Shown here one piece after another: positions 24,602 through 32,836 of a stretch of DNA of 64,000 bases. The number at the start of each line of letters is the position of its first letter. Position 1 is the stretch's first letter. The DNA comes from Mucilaginibacter pedocola. Lineage in GTDB: Bacteria > Bacteroidota > Bacteroidia > Sphingobacteriales > Sphingobacteriaceae. The stretch covers positions 186,001-250,000 of the forward strand of contig NZ_MBTF01000039.1 in the NCBI RefSeq assembly GCF_002013915.1. Direction: 5' to 3'. The notes beneath the pieces were generated by a model. That model was not told the DNA's origin. It worked only from the letters and a program-made list of their open reading frames with translations, and searched no databases. A program made the position numbers and the translations under genes.

Positions 24602-25279
24602 ATGCTCCTCCAGTTACGCCCTGCCGATGGCGGCATGCTTTATACCGAAACCAACCTTGATCATTTTTTCCCCGAACCCTTCAATATGGTTACCTCGGCG
24701 CTGTTTCTGATACCGGCGCTTTACTGGATCATCAAAATGAAGGGCTTTGACCGGCAATATACTTTCCTGAGCATAGCCATGTATTTTTTACTGATAGCCT
24801 GCATAGGCAGCACCACCTATCATGGGCTGCGTAGATGGGCCTTCTTTATTTACCTGGATTGGGTGCCCATTGCCCTGCTATGCCTGTTGGCCAGCGTTTA
24901 TTTTTGGTACAAGCTTTTGGGTAAATGGTATTACGGCGCACTGGCACTGGTAGTATTTGTGGGGGTGGTATTCGGTATTCGTACGCTGATGCCATTGGGC
25001 GATATGCAATTGGCCATCAGCCTGAATTATGGCGTGATGGTAACCATGATCGTGTTGCCGCTTACCCTGCTGCTCATCCGCATGAAGGGGCATAATGCCT
25101 GGCTGGTAGTGTTTTCGTTATTGGCATTCGCCACGGCCCTGTTCTTCCGTATTGCCGATAAGTGGCAATGGCTCAGCATCGGTACACATTTTTTGTGGCA
25201 CTTCTTCGGTGCAATAGCCACAACGGTGATATTCATTTTTATTTACCGGTTGAAGGCATTTAAGGCAGACCGGCAATGA
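24602..25279 (+). CDS. Seven-helix membrane protein with CREST hydrolase signature (alkaline-ceramidase-like candidate)
   Basis: The protein has 225 residues from the ATG at 24602; a TTG 30 nt upstream is less likely. There are about seven transmembrane segments. The ordered residues S70-x3-H74 (GSTTYHG), D86 (YLDWVP) and H196-x3-H200 (THFLWHFF) match the metal-dependent hydrolase signature of the CREST superfamily (alkaline ceramidase, PAQR, Per1, SID-1, TMEM8). An acidic EPFN segment before helix 1 resembles ceramidase openings. Sphingobacteriaceae make sphingolipids, so a ceramidase-like or other lipid amidase/lipase role is plausible but inferred. It could also be an uncharacterised family sharing only the fold. 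Confidence 0.6.
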   Translation: MLLQLRPADGGMLYTETNLDHFFPEPFNMVTSALFLIPALYWIIKMKGFDRQYTFLSIAMYFLLIACIGSTTYHGLRRWAFFIYLDWVPIALLCLLASVYFWYKLLGKWYYGALALVVFVGVVFGIRTLMPLGDMQLAISLNYGVMVTMIVLPLTLLLIRMKGHNAWLVVFSLLAFATALFFRIADKWQWLSIGTHFLWHFFGAIATTVIFIFIYRLKAFKADRQ

Positions 25280-25316
25280 TTAAGCCTGCCGTGGGTATAA
25301 CCATACAATATCAAGG

Positions 25317-25391
25317 GCGCACCTACGGAGCGCAATATCTATTATCTTAAGTTCTACAAACAGGTAACCCCTACCGGGGTATGTTTGCTGG
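25317..25391. repeat. Partial copy of a dispersed palindromic element
   Basis: GCGCACCTACGGAGCGC (25317-25333), then TTCTACAAACAGGTAACCCCT and the inverted CGGGGTATGTTTG. This resembles the left half of the 139-bp element at 30711-30849 (GGCACCTCCGGAGCC, then CTACAAACACGATACCCCT). The outer right arm is missing. Confidence 0.6.
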
Positions 25392-25427
25392 CTTAGTTTA
25401 TCCGCCGGGGGCTTGGGGGTGTAAACT

Positions 25428-26588
25428 TTAATGGTTCCCGCCAAAAATAGCAAGCATCTTTTGCAAGGCTCCTTCCGAGTGCATGCGCTCGCCATTCTCC
25501 AGCGAACGTTTTGCCGATGCCGAGGCGCGCATACGCATATCAGCTTCAAAAGCGGCAATGGCATCCCGTAATGTTGAATAGTCGGCAGATATGAGGTTTT
25601 CACTCAATTGCAAAGCATCATACATGGCGGTATTGGCGCCTTCGCCGGCAAAGGGCGGCATTACGTGTGCGGCATCGCCTATCATGGTGGCGTTGGGCAG
25701 CGCTTGCCAGGTTTGATCGAGCGGCATGCAGTAGATGGGGCGCGGAATTATGGGTGCCGCTGCATGAGCGAATATCTCGCCCCAAACTTCATCCCAGCCC
25801 GCATATTCGGTTTTGAACCATTGCAGCAGTTGCTGCGGGTGGTTATAGTTTAACCCGCTGGTTTTGGCCCAGTCTTCGGCGATTTTGAGGCTCGTGTAAA
25901 AACCAAGGCTACCCTCGCCTTTCTGCCCGCCCAATATGCATTTGCCATTACCGAATGCCATTACTTTGCCGCCATTCAGCAGGTTAAAAATATGTGGCGC
26001 GGCTGTAGCAGCATCAGGCACATTTACCTCCACCATGGTAATGCCCGAGTAAAAGGCTTTGATATCTGTAATGTATGGGCGTATCTTCGAGTTGGCCCCA
26101 TCCGAAGCTACAACTATGTCAGCGTATGCCGATACTCCGTTCTTAAAGTGCAGCAGCCAGCCCTCGCCCTGCGGTTCCATCGAAATAAAATGGCTATCCC
26201 AAATTACGGTTTCGTGCTGTAGCGAGTTTAGCAGCAAGTTGCGTAACTCCATACGGCCTATTTCGGGGTTAAAGCTGCCCTCGGTTGCCTGTTCATCATG
26301 GTCGCTGAAAAACACCCGGGCATGCTCATCAACAATTACTTTACGGTCGGCACCGGCGCGGTAGTTTTGTTTTAGTTCTTCAACCAGTCCGGCCTTCTTT
26401 ATGGCCGCCATGCCCGAATCGGGGTGCATATCCAACGGCGAACCGGCAACGCGGGCAAACCTGTCGGTATCGCGCTCGTATACTTTTACATTGGCGCCTT
26501 TTAGTTGTAAAAGCCTGGCCAGGGTTAAACCACCGGGGCCACCGCCTACAATGGCTATTTGTTTATTGTGTATCAACATATCGTTCAT
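25428..26588 (-). CDS. FAD-dependent monooxygenase, TetX-like
   Basis: The protein has 386 residues from the ATG at 26588 (MNDMLIHNKQIAIVGGG); an ATG 9 nt later is also possible. A longer opening to 26831 overlaps the upstream gene and is rejected. Motifs of class A flavoprotein hydroxylases are present: GGGPGGLTLARLL for FAD, DG in VVASDGANSKIR, and GDAAHVMPPFAGEGANTAM. From memory of TetX, several stretches match closely (YERDxDR, NPEIxRxxLRxLLLNSL, TVIWD, GDAAHxMPPFAG). It is the last gene behind a second monooxygenase and two AraC genes. Tetracycline inactivation is possible but not shown; many such chromosomal enzymes act on other aromatic compounds. Confidence 0.88.
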   Translation of the reverse strand: MNDMLIHNKQIAIVGGGPGGLTLARLLQLKGANVKVYERDTDRFARVAGSPLDMHPDSGMAAIKKAGLVEELKQNYRAGADRKVIVDEHARVFFSDHDEQATEGSFNPEIGRMELRNLLLNSLQHETVIWDSHFISMEPQGEGWLLHFKNGVSAYADIVVASDGANSKIRPYITDIKAFYSGITMVEVNVPDAATAAPHIFNLLNGGKVMAFGNGKCILGGQKGEGSLGFYTSLKIAEDWAKTSGLNYNHPQQLLQWFKTEYAGWDEVWGEIFAHAAAPIIPRPIYCMPLDQTWQALPNATMIGDAAHVMPPFAGEGANTAMYDALQLSENLISADYSTLRDAIAAFEADMRMRASASAKRSLENGERMHSEGALQKMLAIFGGNH

Positions 26589-26655
26589 TGGTTTTGATAC
26601 ACAAAGTTGCGGATAGCCCACGGCGCAGGCTTGTATAAACGCGACAAAATACCCG

Positions 26656-27771
26656 CTAAAACATTTTCGCTTCTTCGTTTCGCTTACGGATAGCTTCTTC
26701 GGTGCGCGGGATAAAATTATTCCGCACATTGAACTCGGCTTGTGCCTGCACCTGTTCAATAAATGGGCGAAGGGTTTTATTATAGTGGAGAAACGCCACT
26801 TCATGATCGCCATTGCATTTCTGCAAGGCATCCGCTAAAGCTGCGGCACCTTCAATGGCCAGCGAGCCGCCCATACCTGCCGCCGGCGAAGCGCAATAAG
26901 CGGCATCGCCTATCAGGGCAACCCGCCCTTTTGTCCATTCGGGCATTTTTACCTGGCAAAATTTATCGAAGTAGAAATTAGGCGAAGCCAGTGCTTCATC
27001 CAGTAACTCAGGGGCGCGCCAGCCAACATTGGCAAAAGCTTCGGCAATGATCTGCTTGTGGCGGTTGCTATCGCGATAATCGTAGCCGATCTCTGTATCG
27101 GCATAAAAGCAGAAGATGATATCTGTTTTGCCATTGTAGGCATTCAGCGTAATAGCCCTATCCGGCTCGTTATACATTTGCATCTGCTTTTCGGCTATCA
27201 GCAATTTATCTACCGTAGTGATGCTGAAATAGGCTTGTAAAAAGTGGGCATAATCCGCCTCGGGACCGAAGCATATTCTCCTGACCGTGGAGTGCGCACC
27301 ATCGGCACCTATCACCAGATCAAAGTTGCGCTCTTCAGCATTCCTGAAAGTTGCCGTAATGTATTCATCAGCCTGTTCCAGCGCGGTAATGCTATCGTTG
27401 AAGATAAACTCAACATCGCTTTTGATAGATTCGTATACGATGCGGATAAATTTGTCGCGCTCTATTTCGATGTCCGTATGCGCCTCTTCTTCCGGCATAG
27501 TTATCGAACCGGCGGTGGTATCATCGGCATTTTTGAAGGATATGTTTTCTACATGCAGGCTATATTGTTTCAATTGCTCGAGTATGCCCATGCGCTTCAC
27601 AATTTCTACGGTGTTATCGCGGATATCGATGGCGGCACCACTATCGCGTAAGGCTGCTGCATTTTCTACCACAGTTACTTTGTAACCTAAGTTATTCATA
27701 AACCAGGCGGCAGAAAGCCCGGCAATGCTTGCGCCTGATATGAGCGTGGTTTTATTTATTGCTTTTTCCAT
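26656..27771 (-). CDS. FAD-dependent monooxygenase
   Basis: The protein has 371 residues from the ATG at 27771 (MEKAINKTTLISGAS). The FAD-binding glycine motif is SGASIAGLSAAWFM, the second motif is VIGADGAHSTVRRI, and the third is ALIGDAAYCASPAAGMGGSLAIEGA. This is a PHBH-type fold related to, but clearly different from, the downstream TetX-like enzyme. Members hydroxylate aromatic or polyketide-like compounds with NAD(P)H and oxygen. It ends 67 bp before the next monooxygenase and starts 80 bp after an AraC gene, all on the same strand. Confidence 0.88.
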   Translation of the reverse strand: MEKAINKTTLISGASIAGLSAAWFMNNLGYKVTVVENAAALRDSGAAIDIRDNTVEIVKRMGILEQLKQYSLHVENISFKNADDTTAGSITMPEEEAHTDIEIERDKFIRIVYESIKSDVEFIFNDSITALEQADEYITATFRNAEERNFDLVIGADGAHSTVRRICFGPEADYAHFLQAYFSITTVDKLLIAEKQMQMYNEPDRAITLNAYNGKTDIIFCFYADTEIGYDYRDSNRHKQIIAEAFANVGWRAPELLDEALASPNFYFDKFCQVKMPEWTKGRVALIGDAAYCASPAAGMGGSLAIEGAAALADALQKCNGDHEVAFLHYNKTLRPFIEQVQAQAEFNVRNNFIPRTEEAIRKRNEEAKMF

Positions 27772-27851
27772 TTGTATGCGTATTGTTTTGATGATGCAAA
27801 GCAACAGCTAAATAAGCCCCCAATAAATAACTACGCCAAGCAGGTATTGGA

Positions 27852-28724
27852 CTAACCGAGGTTTTTACTTCTGAAAGCAATTGCAGTAGTCCCCGTTACC
27901 TTGGCGAACAAACGGGTAAAATAAGGATAGTCATCATACCCCAAATGAGCAGCAATTTGCTTTACGGAGTTGGTGGAATGGTAGAGCAGGCGCTTTGCCT
28001 CTAATATTACGCGCTGCTGTATGTGGTAAGATACCGGCTGCCCCGTTGCCACTTTTACGCACTCGTTGAGGTATGGGGTTGATATATTCAAGCTATCGGC
28101 ATACCATGCAGGGCGTTTTTCGGTTCTATAATTTTTCTCCAGTAATTCCCGGAAGGCTTTATTGATACCCTCATGTCGCGATAATTTATCTGCGGTTGTA
28201 GCCAAAGCAGCATATTGCGATATAAACAGTGCTGCGGCAGCGTTACAGCTATCTCTTAAGAGCGCATGATGCAACCTGTCGGTTTTGCGGCCTACTAGTT
28301 TAAGGCAAAGGGATAAAGCTTCCGTTAGCACGCTGTAAGTATCTGCATCTAAACTGAGCGGCTTTGCGGGGCTAATGCTTTGCAACAACGCAAGGTATTC
28401 GGGGCGGAGGTTTTCGTTATCCATACCCAGGCTCCATACTACTACATCTTCGAAAGCGGTGGTTCGGTGCACCTGGTCGGGATGGATGTAAATGAGCGCC
28501 GGGGCCCCCATTATGTAGGCCTCAAAATCTATCTCGATATCAACCTTGCCATTGGCCAACAGGAAGAACGAATGCCTGTCGTGCCGGTGAGCCAATTTCA
28601 CCGCCTCCAACGCAGCGGGAATTATATCTTCTATATTTGCGAAAGCAATTTTCTCAATGGCTATGCCTTCGCCCGGCTCATCGGCCATAACGTTTACGGG
28701 TATCTGCTGTCCTTTTTTAGGCAT
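27852..28724 (-). CDS. AraC-family regulator (cupin-type sensor domain)
   Basis: The protein has 290 residues. The N-terminal part resembles a cupin-like sensor (HRHDRHSFFLLANGKVDIEID, and YIHPDQVHR). The C-terminal part is an AraC DNA-binding domain: LNISTPYLNECVKVATGQPV, then IAAHLGYDDYPYFTRLFAKV. It starts 6 nt after the preceding AraC gene and lies 80 bp upstream of two flavin monooxygenase genes, so it is a likely regulator of them. Confidence 0.9.
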   Translation of the reverse strand: MPKKGQQIPVNVMADEPGEGIAIEKIAFANIEDIIPAALEAVKLAHRHDRHSFFLLANGKVDIEIDFEAYIMGAPALIYIHPDQVHRTTAFEDVVVWSLGMDNENLRPEYLALLQSISPAKPLSLDADTYSVLTEALSLCLKLVGRKTDRLHHALLRDSCNAAAALFISQYAALATTADKLSRHEGINKAFRELLEKNYRTEKRPAWYADSLNISTPYLNECVKVATGQPVSYHIQQRVILEAKRLLYHSTNSVKQIAAHLGYDDYPYFTRLFAKVTGTTAIAFRSKNLG

Positions 28725-28730
28725 GGTTGC

Positions 28731-29537
28731 TTAAACAAATGCTACAAGGTTATCACTAAAAAACACCCGCTCCTGTTTTGCCTTACGGGCAAAGGCAGCC
28801 GGCGATGTACCGCTGTAGCGCTTGAACTCGCGGCTTAGGTGGGGTTGGTCGCTATAACCCAATTCGGCGGCAAGGGTAGCTAAATGGGCGTCGGGATCGG
28901 TCCACAAGCGGTTGCGTACCTGCTCAAAGCGCATCAGTGCCGAAACATCCTTAACACTATGCCCGGCCGAGGCCTTGAACCTGCGTTCCAGCGTTCGCAC
29001 AGTGGCATGGGCGGCTTCGGCGACGCCCTTAACGGACAGGCTTCCGTTGGCTGTGCGCATGGCAGCGCTGGCTTTGTTGAGTATATTATCGTAATTCACT
29101 TGCCATTCCGCAAAGTAATTATTTACAATTTTAACGGCTTCGTCTATCTTTTTTTCGGCTACCAATTTTGCAAGGGTTGGCCACAGTGTGGCAATTGGGT
29201 GCTCTAATGGCTGCAGCCCTCCGCCGCCGGCGCGCAAATTCAATAAGCCGGATACCGCCCATGGATAGCACCTGATGCCGATAACCTCAAAAACGCCTTC
29301 GGTATAAAAGGTAACAGGCGCGCCCAGCAACCCCATCATGAACACCGGAGGCAGCGGCCTTAAACTACCATCTTCGGCTTGTAAGTGCAGCGCACCGAAA
29401 CAGAAAACGATCTCGGCATAGCCATCGGGCACCACCTCAAAGCCTGGTTGCCCTTCCACAGCATCGCGGCAGGTATACCAGAAGCACTTAATGGCTTGGC
29501 TCAGTTGGGCTGGTGGTGTAAATTCCTGGTGGTACAT
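28731..29537 (-). CDS. AraC-family regulator (DUF6597-type sensor domain)
   Basis: The protein has 268 residues. The N terminus (MYHQEFTPPAQLSQAIKCFW) and the VPDGYAEIVFCFG segment fit the DUF6597 sensor domain. The C terminus carries the AraC fold with AEAAHATVRTLERRFKASAG and AELGYSDQPHLSREFKRYSG. It is the first of two AraC genes (6-nt gap) and probably co-transcribed with the downstream monooxygenase genes. Confidence 0.9.
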   Translation of the reverse strand: MYHQEFTPPAQLSQAIKCFWYTCRDAVEGQPGFEVVPDGYAEIVFCFGALHLQAEDGSLRPLPPVFMMGLLGAPVTFYTEGVFEVIGIRCYPWAVSGLLNLRAGGGGLQPLEHPIATLWPTLAKLVAEKKIDEAVKIVNNYFAEWQVNYDNILNKASAAMRTANGSLSVKGVAEAAHATVRTLERRFKASAGHSVKDVSALMRFEQVRNRLWTDPDAHLATLAAELGYSDQPHLSREFKRYSGTSPAAFARKAKQERVFFSDNLVAFV

Positions 29538-29641
29538 GCTGTGTTAGCAAATTTACAAGAGTTGAGGTTTGTTTGTTTGGGGCGTAATGTCGTAATGCAA
29601 ATTTATTTAAATTGCAGGCTGCCAATATTCACCTCATCTGT

Positions 29642-30685
29642 ATGATACACCGCATTCAAAAGATCACTTTCGCGTTGCTGCTGCTTTCGCTCATCGGCTT
29701 TAACTTACAAGCACAAACCAGCACCGAAGTAAAGAACCAGCCACCATCGCCGCTTTACCGCGACCCAATTTACGATGGCGCTGCCGACCCGGTGCTGATC
29801 TACAACCGCGGTGCCAAGGAGTGGGTAATGTATTATACCCAACGCCTGGCCAACCAGCAAACGCCCGGTGTTGCCTTTTGCTACGGTACGGCTATTGGCG
29901 TGGCCACCTCTACTGACCATGGGCATACCTGGGTGTATAAAGGTACTTTGAAACTGGATAACTTTACCGGGCACAATACCTTTTGGGCACCAGACGTAAT
30001 TTATGACAAAGGCGTTTACCACATGTTCGTAGTATACATAAAAGGCGTGCGCAGCTCATGGGGAGGCGATGCCAAACTGGTGCATTACACCAGCACCGAC
30101 CTGTGGAACTGGAAATACATCGGCCCGATGAACCTGCCCGATCATAACATCATCGACCCAACTTTAATGAAACTGCCCGACGGCAAATGGCATGTTTGGT
30201 ATAAAGACCAAAAGCTGGGCAGCGTAACCATGACCGCCGAAAGCCCCGACCTGGAGCATTGGAAAGCCGAAGACAAGCCTGCCATTGGTGGCAGCGCGCA
30301 CGAAGGCCCCAAGATATTCCGCTTTAATAATTACTATTGGATGATCACCGACGAATGGCACGGGCTGCGCCTGTACCGCTCTACCGATGCTAAAAGCTGG
30401 GAAAAACAAGGCCTGTTACTTGATAAACCCGGCAAACGCCCCGAAGATACCCCCACCGGCGCCCATGCCGATGTAGTGGTAAGCGGCGGGCATGCCTACA
30501 TCATCTACTTCACCCACCCCGGCCGCAAAACCCACCAGGACGAAGGCCCGCTTGATAAAGATGGCGGCTACACCTACAGCAGCAAGCGCACATCTATACA
30601 TGCCGCCGAACTGGAGTTTCAGGACGGCACGCTGGTGTGCGACAGAGATAAACCTTTCGGATTTTATTTGGGGGATGAAAAATAA
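29642..30685 (+). CDS. GH43-like five-bladed propeller glycosidase, exported
   Basis: The protein has 347 residues from the ATG at 29642, with a signal peptide at 1-25 (ends FNLQAQ). The five-bladed propeller fold of clan GH-F is suggested by repeated YxxxYY/W motifs. Three carboxylates are in the expected order: D in YDGAADPVLIY, D in HNIIDPTLMKL, and E in GSAHEGPKIF. It could belong to GH43, GH117 or a related family; the precise substrate (arabinan, xylan or galactan-like) cannot be assigned. A palindromic element follows 25 bp after the stop. Confidence 0.82.
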   Translation: MIHRIQKITFALLLLSLIGFNLQAQTSTEVKNQPPSPLYRDPIYDGAADPVLIYNRGAKEWVMYYTQRLANQQTPGVAFCYGTAIGVATSTDHGHTWVYKGTLKLDNFTGHNTFWAPDVIYDKGVYHMFVVYIKGVRSSWGGDAKLVHYTSTDLWNWKYIGPMNLPDHNIIDPTLMKLPDGKWHVWYKDQKLGSVTMTAESPDLEHWKAEDKPAIGGSAHEGPKIFRFNNYYWMITDEWHGLRLYRSTDAKSWEKQGLLLDKPGKRPEDTPTGAHADVVVSGGHAYIIYFTHPGRKTHQDEGPLDKDGGYTYSSKRTSIHAAELEFQDGTLVCDRDKPFGFYLGDEK

Positions 30686-30710
30686 AATATATCAGCGTTT
30701 AATTACACGG

Positions 30711-30849
30711 GGCACCTCCGGAGCCTTGTTGTTGATGGGTAAATTCTACAAACACGATACCCCTAATGGAGTGCAGATCAGCCTGCAAACCCCAGAGGGG
30801 TATCGTGTTTGTAGCAAAGAATCAGGAGTATTTTGGCTCCGTAGGTGCC
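30711..30849. repeat. 139-bp nested palindromic element (MITE/REP-like)
   Basis: The outer arms GGCACCTCCGGAGCC (30711-30725) and GGCTCCGTAGGTGCC (30835-30849) pair with one mismatch. The inner arms CTACAAACACGATACCCCT (30746-30764) and its perfect complement (30796-30814) are 19 bp. It has no coding content. A partial relative is at 25317-25391. Confidence 0.85.
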
Positions 30850-30887
30850 GCCTATTTAGCGAACAAGAAATAGAAGGGCAACTAACT

Positions 30888-31262
30888 TTAAGCGCTTAAC
30901 TGGCTGTTGTGTATCAGGCTATTTACGGTAGATATCAGTTCTTCGATATCAAAGGGTTTGTAAATAGCCGCATCGCAACCAAAATCCATAAAGTTAAGCC
31001 CGGGCTGAAAATAGGCAGAGAACAAAATCACCGGGATATGCCGCAAATTGGCGTTGCTTTTTAGCGCGCGGCACAGGTCGGCGCCATTGCCGTCTGCCAG
31101 GCGGTAATCTACAATAATGAGGTCGGGCTGGTAGCGCTCGGCTATCATCATAAATTCCACACTTTTGGTTGTGGCCTTTACTTCGAAGTTTTCGTAAGCC
31201 AGTACATCGTTAACAACCTCGAGGATATCCTCGTTGTCGTCCAATAACAATATCTTCTTCAT
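30888..31262 (-). CDS. Single-domain response regulator
   Basis: This 124-residue protein is a receiver domain only. The acidic pair D8-D9 (LLLDDNED), phosphoacceptor D52 (IIVDYRLADG), switch S82 (VILFSAY) and K102 (IYKPF) are all in place. There is no output domain, so it probably acts by protein contact or in a phosphorelay. No kinase gene is adjacent. The 3' end reaches to within about 40 bp of a palindromic element. Confidence 0.92.
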   Translation of the reverse strand: MKKILLLDDNEDILEVVNDVLAYENFEVKATTKSVEFMMIAERYQPDLIIVDYRLADGNGADLCRALKSNANLRHIPVILFSAYFQPGLNFMDFGCDAAIYKPFDIEELISTVNSLIHNSQLSA

Positions 31263-31562
31263 AAGGCGCTTTCGGTATGGCGATTTTGCTTGAAAAGCTG
31301 AAAGCGATAAAGTCGTTCGAAGACCGGGTAGCAGGGCCTCTTCGCAAGTCGACCGTCAACAGGATTACCAAACCATACAGTATAAAGATCGGGTTAATAA
31401 TTGATAATTCCTAAATTTATATTTAAATATTTTACTTATAAGAAAAAGTTGATTCTGGCAGCGTAGGTGCAGTTTTGGCGTTAATTGCCTATAATTTGTC
31501 GGCATGCCCCCGCTTATATTCGGCGGGCCGTTATTACCTTTACGTTAAATAAAGTTCTAAAA
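31263..31562. other. Intergenic region with no recognisable gene
   Basis: These 300 bp lie between divergent genes (response regulator and RibD-like). The centre (31,390-31,450) is very AT-rich. I see no coding sequence, repeat or convincing promoter pair. Confidence 0.4.
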
Positions 31563-32114
31563 ATGAGAAACGTTATCTGCGCCATGAACCTCAGCATCGA
31601 TGGCTGTTACGACCATACCAAACTAAGCGGCAGCGAGGCCATACACCAATACTTTGCCGACCTGCTGAAGGAAGTTGACCTGGGCATCAGCGGCCGCAAA
31701 ATGTACGAGTTGATGAATCCCTACTGGCAAGAAGCAGCCAAAGAAAGATCAGGCGTAAAAGGCACGGACGACTTTGCTGACACCATTACGGCTATTGAAA
31801 GCATTGTAGTATCGCGCACCATGCCCGAGGTACCCGGCGGCCCGCGCATCATCCGCGACAATGTTGCCGATGAGGTACGTAAGCTAAAGCAATTGCCCGG
31901 CAAAAAGATATCCATAGGCGGCATCAGCCTGCGCTCGCAACTGATAGCCGAAGGGCTTATTGATGAATTTTACTTTGTGATACAACCCATACTGATAGGT
32001 AAAGGGCCAAAGTTTTTGGATGAAACCGGGTTGCCCGATAGTTTAAAACTTGAATTGGTAGATACTAAGATACTGGAGCCGGGTTGTGTGGCCATGCATT
32101 ATTTGAAGAAATAG
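31563..32114 (+). CDS. Dihydrofolate-reductase-family (RibD C-terminal-like) protein
   Basis: The protein has 183 residues from the ATG at 31563 (MRNVICAMNLSIDGCYD); the longer in-frame opening from 31485 has no supporting features. The fold is that of the RibD C-terminal/DHFR-like reductases: the SIDGC segment, LGISGRKMYELM, the GGISLRSQLIAEGLIDEF segment for NADPH, and PILIGKGPKFLD near the end. Members are NADPH-dependent reductases of unknown substrate and are not the housekeeping folA. It is transcribed alone, followed by a dispersed repeat. Confidence 0.85.
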   Translation: MRNVICAMNLSIDGCYDHTKLSGSEAIHQYFADLLKEVDLGISGRKMYELMNPYWQEAAKERSGVKGTDDFADTITAIESIVVSRTMPEVPGGPRIIRDNVADEVRKLKQLPGKKISIGGISLRSQLIAEGLIDEFYFVIQPILIGKGPKFLDETGLPDSLKLELVDTKILEPGCVAMHYLKK

Positions 32115-32156
32115 CTTGTGCCGAACTCGCGGGCAGCGTGGGCGATGGTCGCTATC

Positions 32157-32310
32157 TTACTCACCCCGGGTTCGCTATCGCTGCCCGACCCTCTCTTCGC
32201 TACGCGGAAAGAGGGTGAGCTTCAACATACTTCCCCGCCCGCTCTACTTCGTAAAGAGGGCCGACGCTCGCGAATGACGAGCCGTCGGGGTGAGTAAACT
32301 CGCCGGGCGG
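32157..32310. repeat. Dispersed palindromic element, copy A
   Basis: Copy A of a three-copy family has a ~60-bp core (ACTCACCCCGGGTTCGCTAT, continuing to GAAAGAGGGTGAGCT). The right arm (GGGGTGAGTAAACTCGCCGG) is its inverted partner. Copies B (36223) and C (37886) are nearly identical in the core. Confidence 0.85.
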
Positions 32311-32367
32311 GTATAGCTTCATACGAACGTGCGGTACGCGCACAAGCATCCGGTACCAGCTTATACT

Positions 32368-32745
32368 CTATGATTGCTTACGCATGCTTTGCTTGATGCG
32401 CTCGCGGTGCTGTGCGCCCCAGTTGCTTAGCTCGGCCAATACATTTTTGAGGGTATGGCTGTACTCGCTTGCTTCGTAAATAATGGTTACGGGCGTAGTT
32501 GGGAAAACTTTGCGGATGATGAAATCGTTCAACTCCAAATCCTTCAACTCTTTGGCTAATACTTTGGGCGAGATGCCTGCCAGCTCGTGCTGAATTTCGT
32601 TGAAACGTTTGGCGGCCTGCACCAGCGATAGGATGATGGCCAGCTTCCATTTGCCATTCAGCACATACAAGGCGTCCAGCACGTTACGTAACGAACCGGC
32701 GCACATATCCTTATCAGGAAGCTCCTCATTTTTAACCACTTTCAT
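32368..32745 (-). CDS. HxlR-family transcriptional regulator
   Basis: The protein has 125 residues from the ATG at 32745 (MKVVKNEELP). The HxlR winged-helix signature is present: VLNGKWKLAIILSL, RFNEIQHELAGISPKVLAKE and the wing IIYEASEYSHTL. The cysteine in KDMCAGSL near the N terminus is in the position of the redox- or quinone-sensing Cys of many HxlR proteins. It is divergent from the azoreductase gene with 91 bp between starts, so it probably controls it. Confidence 0.9.
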   Translation of the reverse strand: MKVVKNEELPDKDMCAGSLRNVLDALYVLNGKWKLAIILSLVQAAKRFNEIQHELAGISPKVLAKELKDLELNDFIIRKVFPTTPVTIIYEASEYSHTLKNVLAELSNWGAQHRERIKQSMRKQS

Positions 32746-32823
32746 AAAGGCAAATATACGCACTTACCTGTAGCATAGCGCTTTCCTCGGGGTAAGTCTC
32801 TGTTTTTTGCAACGCGGCCGCGG

Positions 32824-32831
32824 TAGCTTTG
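32824..32831 (+). promoter_or_regulatory. -7 promoter element of azoR
   Basis: TAGCTTTG is an exact TAnnTTTG match ending 5 nt before the azoR ATG at 32837. The nearest TTTG (32806-32809) is only 14 nt upstream, shorter than the usual 18-21. If used, the transcript would have almost no leader. Confidence 0.45.
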
Positions 32832-32836
32832 CGTCC

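Noticed and set aside
26589..26831. Longer start for the TetX-like monooxygenase
   Set aside because: It would overlap the 3' end of the upstream monooxygenase by 176 bp, and the FAD motif begins shortly after 26588.
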